NCBI RefSeq assembly: GCF_000237925.1 | Contig: NC_031495.1 | Location: forward strand, 21,640,163-21,704,162 | Direction: 5' to 3' | DNA: 64,000 nt | DNA from: Schistosoma mansoni | Taxonomy: Eukaryota; Platyhelminthes; Trematoda; Strigeidida; Schistosomatidae | Shown here: positions 12,124-24,700 of the stretch, piece by piece | Position numbering within the stretch: position 1 is the first letter of the stretch | Layout: every line of letters begins with the position of its first letter | Translations under genes and position numbers: made by a program | The notes under the pieces: model-generated | The model's input: the letters and a program-made list of their open reading frames with translations, nothing else | Database searches by the model: none | What the model was told of the DNA's origin: nothing

Positions 12124-12182
12124 ACCATGGCAAAAGGAGCATCAGAATAGCTTGTGCAGTATGGAGGGATTTTGGGGGCCGG

Positions 12183-12838
12183 TATTAGATCCATTTTTAA
12201 AGTGAAAATCCCTCCATGCATACATTTGTGATTTCTTCCTTGTGGTTTCTTTATTTGTATATATTGTTAACTTTTTTGATACTAATTAAGACTGTAACGT
12301 TTAATTTTCTTGGTTTTCTTGTCGTTTTTATTGAGTCTCTATGTTCCTTACTGAACTGTATTTAGTTTGTTTTAATTGTTATTATTCTGGCGGCTGCCAT
12401 ATTGACTGCTCGCTCTTTGATTGTGCGGTTTGATTTTGACTGGGATCGTGCACTTTTGGTTGTAATTTGGAGCACTTTCCTAGATATTGAAACACTTTGT
12501 GTCATAAAACAGCCGCTCAAACGGAATCTTACTTGATCTATCCTGAAAGGATAGAATAACACTCACCTTTTGCTGTTTTCGGTAACTTTCATATATTTCT
12601 TACCACTTTGCTATTCATTGTAATTTAGATTGAATATTTTGGTATCAATTGTCGGTTGAATAACTGGGCGGTAATATTTGTTCAGGTAAATTTGTACATT
12701 TGTATATATGATGAAATTTAGAACCGTTGTTACCCAAAACATTTTGTTCTGATTTAGATTGGGTCACGAGTCTATAAACATATTCCCTGGTTATTCGGCC
12801 ACATCCAGACCTATTGGAATCTAGGTTTGGATCTTACA
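12183..12838 (+). repeat. 3' LTR of the BEL/Pao element (656 bp, intact)
   Basis: Starts TATTAGATCC after the polypurine tract and ends CTTACA before ATAC. It gives the uninterrupted sequence at the transposon target site (GCTGTTTTCGG, four T residues). Confidence 0.92.
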
Positions 12839-14045
12839 ATACCAGCAAGTAAAGTGCTTGTTTGGTCGTAAGGCTTAGGTTGCATTCGTCGCCATACTAG
12901 CTTAAGAAACAGTACAGCGTACTTCCCCAACAATATTTAAATTTTCACCAGATGCTCCTTGTGCTAGTTGTGTGGTTGGATTAACATTGTGTCTCTCAGT
13001 ATTCCTCCAAGCTTCTGGGCTGATGAGATTGATATCAGATGCTGTATCGCGTTGAAGGAGAGTACGTTGTTTATTAATATCGACGGTGAATTCGTGCTCT
13101 GTTATGATATACCAATATTTTCATCGCACCAGATCTGTATTTCTTGGAATACGCTTTCGAAGAATGACAGTTGATTCTTTTCTGAAGCTGGATTCTTTAT
13201 GACCCTTACGATGAAATTCAGTCCAACAGTAGACTTTACATGGGCCAAACATTTTGTTGTGTCACTCACCGCATGAATATCATGAAGATGGAGGCTGTTT
13301 GTGTGATCTGTGTTGCTTACGTACGAAAGAATCTTTCTGGCTACTAATTACCTGTAAGTATGGTGGCTGGCGATTGTTTTCAATAATGAAAGTGACATGT
13401 TTTAAGTTCACCACCCTGTGAAATTCACCAGCAACTTCTTGTAGCCCTATATTTAGACACCATGCAATTTTACAGAGAATTCTAGTTCTGATGTCGGCAT
13501 CTCCAGTTGATTGCAAGCTGCAAAAAAAAGACACTTAAACTGTTTTTCTGTCTTTACTGATTATTTGAAACTCCCATTCGCGATTTACTATGACAGCATG
13601 TTGCACCCAGTCATCGTCTTCACCTTTAGTAAACTTCAGACATTCGTGACGAATATTGAACAAAGATTACTGTTTATAGAAGTTTGAGACAAAGTTACAA
13701 TCATTATATCAAATGGAAGAGCTCTGGGGTTCGTAGGGAGAATGAAGTTGGTGTAGCGTTCATATCCAGTTGTGCTAAGTTTGCGTAGTACTACTTTGAT
13801 TTTTCTTGCCGGACCCTGAATACTCCGTATTTTCTGAACCAAGATTCAGATGTAACACCAGACAAACCATCAAAATGAAATTCGTCGACAGAACTAATGA
13901 TGTGGTCGACATGAGATTTGAATGAATCATCCGTACGCCCCTTCTGATTTAGATTTATTCACTGCGTTGAATTTTCTATAATTCGAGTCGGGAACTGTTC
14001 GCAACGTTATTCTTGACGCTTTAGTAAAACTTTAACTTGTTCAAA
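12839..14045 (-). pseudogene. Gypsy-type gag-protease remnant
   Basis: Reading the minus strand from right to left gives a broken but collinear Gypsy Gag-Pol. An N-terminal piece reads FKSHVDHIISSVDEFHFDG. Next comes a capsid region at 13842-13636 (YERYTNFILPTNPRALPFD), then 13534-13280 (CSLQSTGDADIRTRILCKI). A decayed CCHC knuckle pair follows near 13.22 kb (FHRKGHKESSF, several cysteines lost). The retropepsin region at about 13.13-12.93 kb reads QRDTASDINLISPEAW and NLNIVGEVRCTVS. Frameshifts and stops interrupt every section. The protease tail continues on the other side of the BEL element at 5312, so this remnant was the BEL target. No LTR was found. Confidence 0.78.
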
Positions 14046-14774
14046 AGCAAATGACATTTTGATAAGTTAACCCCGTCGCTTAGATTCTTAATATACCGCG
14101 TATAACTTGAACGCGCGAACGCCAGAACGCTCCAAGTCGCGAATAAGAAGACAGAAAAAGACCAGAGAAAATGCATATTGAGCAGGAATCGAAATGTTGA
14201 GAAAATCGTGAGTGTTTATAGATGTTAGCGTTTGTTAAATCAACCAATGTGCAAAGTGGCATGTTATGCACTGACCAACAGTGGCATACCGCTTTGATGT
14301 TCTAGAAGGCTCCGTTGTGTTCTGATTAGATGGAACTCTTTGGCTCATTTAAGGCCTCTGATGGTTCCTTCGTAGTTCTGGGAATCCACCCCAACACTTC
14401 CAAAACTATGAAATCTCATCTTGAGCGTTTTCAGGTCTCTGGGTCAAAAACATCAACGGAAGTGAAAAATTATACAGCTCCAGTTACTACACCAATGTAC
14501 ATCGTCAACGCCTTCAAGTACTATTGTTTTGTTGACTAAACCGAATTATACAACAACCTAGTGTACTGGACTAAAGATATTACGTAGTAATCGTTTTATT
14601 AGAACAGATATGTTACTTAAAGTACGTAATTATGAATTATTAGGCCTATTTGAACCAGGACAGTTCGATAGAGTAAATGGAGCATTTAGTTGAATTCGTT
14701 TAAACATGTAAACTAGGAGGCTTTGTACTTATTCTTACCCCAGTTATTTAATACATACGTGTAAATATCAGACT
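14046..14774. other. Unassigned intergenic stretch
   Basis: A 69-codon frame at 14330-14539 has no recognisable domain. The right part (about 14.70-14.77 kb) may be the 3' untranslated tail of the minus-strand CR1/Jockey-like element next to it. Confidence 0.4.
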
Positions 14775-15560
14775 GTATGACAATGACGGCATCCAAGTGA
14801 TCCAACTTTCTCTCCAAAGTGTCGAGAGACGGGGCTTCGGTCAAGTGTTGAGGAAACGAGTTTCATCCGTTTATGATTCTACGTGATAGTTAGCTGACAA
14901 GGAATTTGTCCTGAGTATGCGAACTTTTTTGAAGTGACCTCGTAAGTATTCTGTTTTAGAAGGCAAGAAAAGTTAGGGCATATCAGATGCGAATTCACCA
15001 CCGATTAATTTGAAAACTGTAATCAGGTTACCTACAGTTCTACAATATGACAATGGGAATAGGTTCAGTCCAGTCAGTTGAGCATCATAAGGGAGCTTTG
15101 CTATCTGCGGTTCTTTAAGCCTTTTCCAAAAGCTCATTGTCTTTTTTCTAGCAATGGCTAGCCACTTGTATGCAGTACTGAAGTTTAGGACACACGGATG
15201 CTGTATGCAAGGTCAAAAAGTTTTTAGCATCGAGATGATTAAAGGCTCTGATAATTGATCATAGTGTTCTAGAACCCTCGGCAGCTATTGCACGGCAGTA
15301 TACAGTGGTTTTTAAAATTTGACTACCAATGACTCCTAAGTTAGTGTGTCTGGACAACGGGTAGCTCAATGTTATTCAATGTGTAAGTATCCGTACCTTG
15401 ATGACCAATATGCATCACAAAGCTCTATGACAACTTCCAAGTTTGAGATAATTCAGATAATTTCTCCATATCATTTTGAAACTCCAAGCTATCACTTTTA
15501 CATTTTGTTGCTCTCCATATCTTCAAATCGTCAACATACAGCAAGACCGATTATGATGTG
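14775..15560 (-). pseudogene. CR1/Jockey-like non-LTR reverse transcriptase, C-terminal half
   Basis: On the minus strand, in changing frames, the segment gives the palm motif C (LLYVDDLKIW, near 15.53 kb), a TLNNIELPV-like connection region, LGVI, a KTTVYCRAIAA block, and the C-terminal LPYDAQLTGLNLFPLSY, RGHFKKVRI and NSFPQHLTEAPSLDTLERKL signatures. These end blocks are typical of CR1/Jockey-like proteins annotated in schistosomes. Several frameshifts and stops make it non-functional, although the YVDD catalytic motif itself survives. The 5' part (endonuclease, fingers) is absent, as usual for 5'-truncated insertions. Confidence 0.75.
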
Positions 15561-15599
15561 AGAAAAGGAATGTCATTTAGTTAAGTCAGTTGTACGACG

Positions 15600-18579
15600 G
15601 AGAAAAATTCACTTGAAATTAGTCATGTATCCAATAACCATTTCTTCGAAAACTGAAATCACAATACCAAAAATTCATTTCTGGAGTTCAAAAGATTCTT
15701 TCTAGGTTTATTGTTTAAATTGGTCAAATGAATTACTCAAGATACAACCTATACAATCGCATTTATAATTTGTTCGAAACGATGGAGTAGAGCTCGTGCT
15801 TCGCAATTGACTTTCTGTAGATTCATATACTGTTAGCAGGTATGTTTTGACATCATATTACAGAAGTAATCAAGATCGAAAAATCCAAAACACTAGTTTG
15901 TAATATTCTGTTTCTTTTTGTAAATATTTTCTGTTTTCATTTAGTTTAAGAGGTTCCATAAATAAATTCCTTGGTTATTGTTATGCAATATTTCAATGTA
16001 GGTATGATCTTAATATGACAATGTTCTGCAAAGTTACCACAGATGTATGTCTGACTTATTGGTTAGTTATCTCCATCATATTTTATTAATCAGTTGAAGT
16101 GACTTTTTGAGCACTTTTCAACGACTAAAGTTTTTTCTGTCGTCCATTATCAGAGAAATTTTCAAAACTATGATCCATCCAGTGTTAGTAGCTGAAAGTC
16201 AACATTATTGTTACATCTATTCAAACCACTTGAAATCTGGGAGTTAAATGTCATATTTCACACTCTTTCCAAGTTTTTTTTAACTCACATCGATTACACT
16301 TTTATAACTGATGAACTCCTCGAACTTCATAGTTTTGAATTTTTGATAGTCCCTATAATGATGCCATTGCTTCTAAAGGCTTTTTATGAATGTGTACTTA
16401 ATTGTCCTATAAAGTGTGGATTTGATAAATATTTCTTCTTCATTGGACTTCGTTTTACAAAAGTACTAAAATATACTTTTTTGATACATCTGTATTGAAT
16501 ATGTCATTTTTGTTACAGATCAAATCGTATACGCTGTTATTTTCTTTCCAAGGTTTGAAAGCAGAAATTTACAAACACTATGAAGATATAAATTATTTGA
16601 ACCATCTAATCCGTTTTCAGACGTGTAAATATTTCGCTCTATTAGAAAGGTTTTTAAATCTCAAACTTTATATTTCATTCTGAATCTATGTGATTTTCCG
16701 CTTTCGATGATTATTAGTGCTAAGAACTTGAAGCAACAATATTGATCTTCAGATTTGTCACAATGAGAGTTGATATGTTGCAAAACCTTCCAGACCAAAT
16801 ATTGAACGTTCTATGTAGAGTAACGATTATGATGTTTTTAAACTTAAAAAAATAGGATTCTGCAAGCCAATGAGTGATCAAACAACAGACTTAATATTTT
16901 CAGATAATATACTGAATACTGGTATTCCACCACTGAAATGTTGAACACTAAACCAATAACATTTCGGTCTGCTTAGAAAGTGCGGTGAACGAGCCTATGA
17001 AGCAGACGTTTTTCCACCACATATTCTTATATTTAACTTCATAGCATAGGTTATTTGAGCTCCTGAAATTTCTTTAAGATAACAAAGTAACATCAACAAT
17101 GCTAAAAACTTAACTCTAGGTAATGTCCATTTTTAGTGTTGTTATTCAATAATATGCCGTACTCTTGACTTTCAAAAACGGTCAAGACAAGCTTTATAAC
17201 CTTACGTCAAATATGAGGTCAGATTAGTGCTACTATATATATACTTGGATTATCTAAATATTTCTGACCTCTTAGCTCATCGTATTAAAAAACAAAAGTG
17301 CAGATTTAGACATGGTTGAATAGTAGATTTTTATTCTATTAATTAATGAAATTATATGTTTTAAGTTAGGACTGTTTCGTGACTTGTTGAACCTGTGATG
17401 ATGAAATTTCATTTCTTTGAAATTAATAACATTTTACCCGGTTTGTAAAGTAATATACGTTCCACGTCTTATTTCTATCCCTCCTGTTCATGTCTTAGTC
17501 AGAAAGTGTTCCTACAAGCATACTTTCTCCTAGATATTTAACAAGATCCAACCTTATTTACATCGCAAACACAACGTATCACCGAATAAATTAATTTTAT
17601 TAAAACTTATTATTAATAGGTGCTGGTGACAATTACCGAGCAGTGCACTGAAAGAAGGTAGACGTTTTGTAATAAAAAACTCTTTACTTAGTGATTAATT
17701 TGCCTGAAACTATAATTTCAAACCCAAGTAGCAGTTCTTATGTAGTTATAAAAGATTTTCGTTGTCTTAAAGCATTAACTTCCAGATCAATACGGTCTCG
17801 TACCTAAGGTACAGAGAGTAGAAAGTTTTTTCTGTATCCTATTAATTAAATGGCAGGTGCATGATAAGTACCTGTGAGCGAAATAATAATTGTCAGAGTA
17901 AAATTAAAAAAACTGATCTAATGACATGTTTTTAAGTATCTATGATATTCCAGGTTAAAGCTACTAAACATTGCCGGCTGGATGAGCCTTGACCAAATTT
18001 ATCATAAGATATTACTCAAGATACAATGTCGCTAGCTAACTGAAGGACTGAAAATACGACAAACGATTTTGTTTGTTTGGGATTGAAATTGAAACGTAGG
18101 TAAAAGAAAGAACAAATAGACTTCTTTGTGTAGTTTTTAATCTATAATATCGAGGACCTGTACCTACGACCTGCGATTTATTTTACTTAAGATATAAATG
18201 GTCAAGAGAGATTTCTGAAAATCCTGCCATCTAAAATTACTATACGGAAATGAATAATCTTAATTTTAGCATTGCTTGGTCCATATTATTTGTCGTTGTA
18301 TTGATAATTATCTTTCTATATTTTGTATTTGCAACATAATATTACATCTTTTTGGTCCAAAAACCTCAAATTATTTAGATAATATATACGTAGATGCGTC
18401 ATCAGGACGATGCTATCAGTTTTTGACCAGTTCTAGTTTTTGAAAATAGATATGACCATTTACGTCTCAGATCAGTGTTTGGTTTTATTGAGAATAAATG
18501 ATGATTCATTAAATTCTATTTTATTTGACTTCAGTTTTCCTAAACGTTTTGCGTTGGAGCTGAATATTATCCACCACTC
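15600..18579. other. AT-rich stretch upstream of the spectrin gene
   Basis: No gene or repeat recognised. Frames at 16208-16498 and 16495-16683 are hydrophobic and low in information, as expected by chance in AT-rich DNA. The spectrin promoter and any 5' untranslated exon must be here. A pyrimidine-rich TTGACTTCAG near 18.53 kb could be a splice acceptor, including for spliced leader addition, but this is speculative. Confidence 0.45.
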
Positions 18580-18733
18580 ATGCATGTGGAGAGATTAAGA
18601 CCCCAAATATTTCGTGATTATTATGATGTTGGAACGTCTTGTGATGGTTTTAGTCCAGGAAGTTCTTTTGAGTATGATAGAAGTCTGGCTACTTCTCGTG
18701 TTTATGAAAGAACACGGATATATACATTAGCAG
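18580..18733 (+). CDS. Spectrin exon 1 (start codon, N-terminal tail)
   Basis: Encodes residues 1-51 plus one base: a tail without known motif ending in [10 protein letters not shown], just before the CH1 domain. Donor CAG|GTAAAT. The following intron is only 35 bp (18734-18768). Confidence 0.85.
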
Positions 18734-21700
18734 GTAAATTTGATTTCGTGATGTTAATTTCTGTAAAGCGGAGAGGCAAACGGTCCAAAAAAAGACATTT
18801 ACAAAGTGGGCGAATACATTTCTGAGGAGGGTAGGGATTGAAATATATGATCTCTTTTTGGATTTACGTGACGGAAAAATTTTATTACAGCTATTAGAAA
18901 TACTTTCTGGAATTAAAATGGTATGTCTTATATTCACAGCGATTATTTTCCCTTATCGTTCCCTTGCTTCGTTTACAGCCTAGTCCGACCTTAGGGAGAA
19001 TGAGGATTCATTGTTTGGAAAACATTGACAAATCTCTCTTCTTTTTAAGTAATTTTGGAGTTCATTTAGAAAATATTGGGGCACATGACATTGTTGATGG
19101 AAATGCAAGGATTACGCTTGGGTTATTATGGATGATTATTCTTCGTTTTCAAATCCAAGATATCATATTTTTGGAGAAAGTCGATCCTTTAGGAATCAAA
19201 AGTGATGTGCAACGATATTCAAAGGAGGCTTTATTATTATGGTGTCAGCTCAAAACTTCAGGTTATCGAAACGTTGACGTGCAAAATTTTACAACTAGTT
19301 GGCGTGATGGCTTGGCTTTCAATGCTCTTATCCACAGGCATCGTCCAGATCTGGTCAATTTTGACGAATTGTCAGTTAACACACCACTGCAAAATTTGGA
19401 GTCTGCCTTTATAGTTGCCGAAAAAAAGTTGGGCATATCTAGACTCTTCGATCCTGAAGACATATATGTCCAACAGCCAGATGAAAAATCTATTGTTACT
19501 TATGTCGCTACATATTATCATTACTTTTCAAAAATGAAATCGGAAACTGTTCGTGCTCGTCGTTTGGAAAAATTTATAACTTACTGGCGTGATCTCCAGA
19601 ATTCTTTCGATTGGTACGAAAGACGCGCATCAGATCTTTTGTCATGGATTGCCAAAACAGTATTGTGGCTGAATGATCGTCGTTTTCCCAATCAAGTTGA
19701 AGAAATTCAACAGATTATGGTCTCATTTAAAGAATATCGTCTTCAAGAAAAGTCAGAGAAGTTCAATGAAAAAGGTGAACTTGAGGCTCATTTTCTTTTA
19801 ACACGTGCAAAAATGAGAACACTAGGACTTAGAAATTATATACCATCCACAGATGCACAAATATCCCAACTCAATCGTGCATGGAATGCCTTAGAGAAAG
19901 CTGAGTATGGACGTGAAATAGCTTTGAGAGAAGTGCTAGACAAGCAAAAACGTCTACTGCATTTGTTTTCACGCTACGAGAAAAAAGCGAATTTGAGAAA
20001 GGCTTGGATTAATGATAATTTCAAATTGGTTGAGGTATGTGATGATGATAGGAATTTAGCGATGACTGAAGCGTCGTTAAAAAAGTATGAAGCTCTAAAA
20101 GCTGATATTTATGCATATTTTGACAGAATACAGACAATTCAACAAATCGCTGATGAACTCATTGGTAACGATTTTTTTAAGCGAGATATTGTTTTAAAAG
20201 TTCAAAAAGAAATCCAACATATGTGGGATCGACTCTTAAAAGTAATGAATGAAAGATACAAAATTCTTGAAAATAGAAAAAACCTGTTTAAAAAGTTTTC
20301 AGAAACAGATTACCTCATGGGATCCATACAATCGCTTTTATCTAAATTACGAATCGATGAATTTAATAATCACTTAGCTGCTATTGAAGAACGTTTAAAA
20401 CAATACGAATTAATAGAAACAGATATACGTTCAATTCATCGAAATATATCAATCCTATTTGAATTAGAATTTCAAATTGATCACTCTCCAGAGTTGTTTG
20501 GTTTTAAAACTAATACTGTAGCAATTGAAATAAAAAAGCAAAATAATCTGTTAAAAGATGCCTATTCACAACTTGTACAATTGATTGAATCTAAGCGACG
20601 GTCTATAGAATTTCTGAAACTTTATCACAGTTCAGAATATGAGTTGGATGAACAATTAATTTCAATACAAGAACGTATATCATTTTTGCAGAAAAGTGAA
20701 ACATTTGTTGACAATGGTAATACTGATGTTTTCTTCCGGCGACATAAAGCGGCTGAATCTGAATTAGAAACACAAAGATTGATTATCACTCGACTATTTG
20801 AACGAACGTCCAGTTTAATTGAAGAAGAATGTCCAAATTATGAAAATTTAAAGGAAAAAGTGACAAAAGTTGAAAGGGCGTGGGAACAGCTCATAAATCT
20901 AATGGCTAAACGTAAAACTAATTTATTATTTATGAAAGATTTACGTTCTTTTATGTTAAGTTGTGATGATGCAGATACATGGATATCGGAAAAACATGAA
21001 CTAAGTTCCGGTGCAATGCGTGTTGCTATGCAAACTGACAGTATTTATACCATAGAAAAATTAACGAAACAACATCAGGAAACTATTTCCAGTTTGAATA
21101 ACTTCCAGAACACTATTGATCAAATGAAGCTTCAAGCAGACGAGTTATTAGGATATATAGATTGTTTGTATACTGTAGGTGATAAAGATGTTAAATCAAT
21201 AGGACCGATTTCGGAGGCTACCATAAAATCTAAGAATGAGGTTGGAAATCTAATAAAGAATAGAATGAAAGGTCTCTTAGATTCGTTTTCTTCTCTTAGT
21301 GGGTGCATTCGTCAGACACAGTTACTACTTTTAGATGCTGTATCAGTTCATCAGTTGTTTCAAATGGCTTCATCGACGTATAACTGGATTACTGAGAAGG
21401 AAGTTTATATCCAGCTGTTAATAATGGACGACCTACAAGAAGAGGAGTTTTCTAAGATTATAGAAGGTGACGTCAGTGCTAACCAAGGATTAATTCAAAG
21501 ATTAGAAATTGTTAAAAATAGATTTTCTGACCTAGAGGAACAGATGAGTACAGCAGCTGAACAAGTAAGCAAATTTACAAATCGTTTGTTGTCTTATTAG
21601 CAATTTGTAGTAACAAACGGTTATGTTGAGAAGTTGCAAGTGGATTAGACTAGCGTTTATTCCACACTATTTCCCAAATAAGTGATAGTTTAATGAATGT

Positions 21701-24700
21701 TCAGTATAACATTCATCGTATAATACTGGCGTCTTACCAGGCTATAAAACAAAGGTAAACAAACTTCTTGAGTAAAACAGTTTGCGAGTCTAAAGTTGTG
21801 AAACGAACTTTGCTACTTTTCTTAAGTTTCTTAGATTGTTGTTTGAGTTTGACTTGAAACACCACACCATAACATTGTAATATGAAATATCATGTTTCCT
21901 TAAAGTAATTCCAAATCATTTAACTTACAACCGCTTTTACTCCTCTAAATGATCTTTTGGGTTACAGAGTTTTATGATGGGTTGGATTTAGCTCGCATGA
22001 TGCAGTTCACTCACCTCCTTTATAGAGGATTGAAGTAGTCTTGATGCGAGACCTAATGTCAGTTTTATGTTTTGACTAAAAAGTTATCATAGAGAGACAA
22101 ACGATATATAGCACCAATACTGGATCTTCTCATATATTTTAGGAAAATAAGAATACCACAGTAGGTAAACTATTAGAAATGAGAGAAGGTGGATTTTCAA
22201 CATTGAGATTAAGTAGTTATGAACATTAAGGTCGAGTTAAGAATAACAAGATCAAACTAAAAACCATGATATGGAAGCTTGGGATACAAATAATAGAAAA
22301 AGAATGAAGAATTATTATCTCCTTGGAAATACGTAAAAGCGCCCCAAATCCCGCAACGACAAATAAGCAAGGGAATAGTATATTAGAATCCATTTAATGT
22401 CATATATGTTGACTAATTTGTTACTAATAAACTGATTATCCACCTCATTTCATATTGTTTAAAGTACATTACAAAACCTATTTTATTAGGTTGATAACTT
22501 TCGAAAAATTAATAATTCATTTGATAGTGATGTATCAAATCAATTGATGTGACGATGCGGTAGACAAACTAGAAGCCAGTATGCTATGTTAAGGTTCATC
22601 AAACATAATTCAAGTACCTTTCTTTTGCCAGTTTCCAATTTCTAAACGAAACGATATAGTGATTTTCCACAATTCTGTTTAACACATCTCATGTACTGGA
22701 CTTACTTTTAATTCTCATGTGTATAACTCATTAATACATTGAAAATAAAAACGAGATATTCATACAGAAAAATAAAGGATTACTGAAGCAAAGATGGATA
22801 AAGTTACCTGTAAATCACTTGGAAATTCACGAACAAACACATCACTTTTTAATTTTCTCATCCAATCTTGAAATGAATCAAGTTTCTCAAGAAAGCGACT
22901 CACTTGACCTTCAGTAGATATTCGATTAACTCTTTGTTTAAGTGCTTCTTTTAAATTAAGCCACTGTTGTGTAAGTTTCATATGTTCTTTCATTAAATAA
23001 TCCGCTCTTTGTTTAGACTTTAATTTTATATCTTGTTCATCGGATGCAATTTCTTGTTGTTCCGTCATACCAAGTAATTCTCCTATACGTTCACCAATAT
23101 TTTCAACTCGTGCTTCAATTGCTTTTAAATCTCCTTGTAAATTAAATAAACGTCTTCTTAATTCTACCAAACCAGTTAAACTATTAGCATCAATGGAATC
23201 TGTTGAAAACAAAACTGCTTCTTTTTCTGTAATCCATTCAGATGTATATTTACATTCAATGAATAAATTAACATAAAATGATTCTTCAATTATTCGGTCT
23301 CTGTGCGACTCAACTGTATCAGCAAATTCTATTCCAAGCCGAGTTTAGGTGAATCTGAACATTGATAACTTTCTCCAATTTGTCATTTTCTTTAATAAAC
23401 TAAGGATTGATCATCTCCTTTTTGGGTTCATTTAAAAAACTAAGTTACAATCATGTTTTACAAGTAAAAACCTAAAAAAATTTATCGCAAATAAAAAAAA
23501 AATTTTTTAATTTTTGAATAAAANNNNNNNNNNNNNNNNNNNNNNNNNNNNNNNNNNNNNNNNNNNNNNNNNNNNNNNNNNNNNNNNNNNNNNNNNNNNN
23601 NNNNNNNNNNNNNNNNNNNNNNNNNNNNNNNNNNNNNNNNNNNNNNNNNNNNNNNNNNNNNNNNNNNNNNNNNNNNNNNNNNNNNNNNNNNNNNNNNNNN
23701 NNNNNNNNNNNNNNNNNNNNNNNTCTGGGACTAGAACCCATCAAACATCAATGGGAATATTCAAACAAGTAATACTAAGTGAGTTTAAACTTCACCCCAA
23801 TGCACAAGCAAGTGGCTATCATGACTCAGTAGCCGAGTCGATAAAGCGATGGCGTTTAAAGCGAACAGTACTGGGTTCGAGTCCCACAGTGAACATCAAC
23901 TCTGAGATACAGGTACATCCAGCTGACGAGTCCCAAATAGGACGGAACAAGCGTCCTGGATTCCACTGCTAACCACTATCCATCTTTGCTTACAATGCTT
24001 GTAAAATAAGGCTATATCGAGGCAATACGCACAGTATGCACATATGCCAATAAGAGACAGACCAGTTGTAGTCCTAAACATCAATGGGAAGATTCAAACA
24101 AGCAATACTAAGTGAAATTAAAGAATTACTGAGTTTCAAGAAAGTAGCCAAAACAAATTGTTTTGGGTTTTGTAAATTTTATTTTTAGAACGGTACAAAT
24201 ACTGTACAGTGTTTTTAGCTATTATGAACTTACATGCAATGAATGTAAATAAAGCCAGGATAATAATTAAGGCAGAATCATATGGATTCATCATATTTCA
24301 TTGTTTCTCATCAGCTGCTTATGAATAAATCTTAACCGTTTTTTTTTCATAACTGAAACTGTAATGTAATTGATACATAGAATGCACAAATTATTAAGAT
24401 TGACTATGAGACGAATAAATCATTGAATGATATTGGCTTTTACTAAAAATAAATAATTTAAATGCTCAGTATAATTTTTATATTGGAGTTCTTGAAGTTC
24501 TATTCTTAAAAATAAAAACTATTTTTTATATGCGATAAATATTTAGGTATCTACTGTAAACATGATGATAACTAGGTTTTTAAATGAACCAAAAAGAGAT
24601 GATCAATCATTAGTTAATAAAGAAATGACAATTGAGAAAGTTATCAATGTTCAAGATCACCTAAACTCGGCTTGGAATAGAATTGCTGATACAGTTGAGT

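Larger units (their letters stand above)
5313..12838 (+). mobile_element. BEL/Pao LTR retrotransposon, crippled, with a DNA transposon in its 5' LTR
   Basis: The element has two 656-bp LTRs (5' LTR 5314-8321 including the inserted transposon; 3' LTR 12183-12838), gag, pol and a G-rich polypurine tract (about 12165-12182). ATAC flanks both ends (5309-5312 and 12839-12842), a 4-bp target duplication if the G before each LTR is counted as part of the element. The LTRs start TGTTAGATCC (TATTAGATCC in the 3' copy), end CTTACA, and show only a couple of substitutions where I compared them, so the insertion is young. The coding part is defective: frame shift between gag and pol, RT motif YVGD, a stop in RNase H, and no integrase. 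It could only have moved with proteins supplied in trans, or it decayed after insertion. BEL/Pao families of schistosomes include Saci-1 and Sinbad; I cannot say which is closest. Confidence 0.9.
21565..24546 (+). other. Spectrin intron 3
   Basis: Nothing recognisable at 21.6-22.78 kb. The rest holds the inverted exon 4 copy, a 200-N gap and a family A SINE-like element, each listed separately. Confidence 0.6.

Noticed and set aside
14330-14539. 69-codon frame
   Set aside because: No recognisable domain and no neighbouring exons.
16208-16683. Two adjacent hydrophobic frames upstream of spectrin
   Set aside because: Composition follows the AT-rich background; no conserved pattern.
23472-23972. 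Frames running through the N gap (also at 34312-34599)
   Set aside because: They are artefacts of translating N; the flanking parts are SINE or intron sequence.
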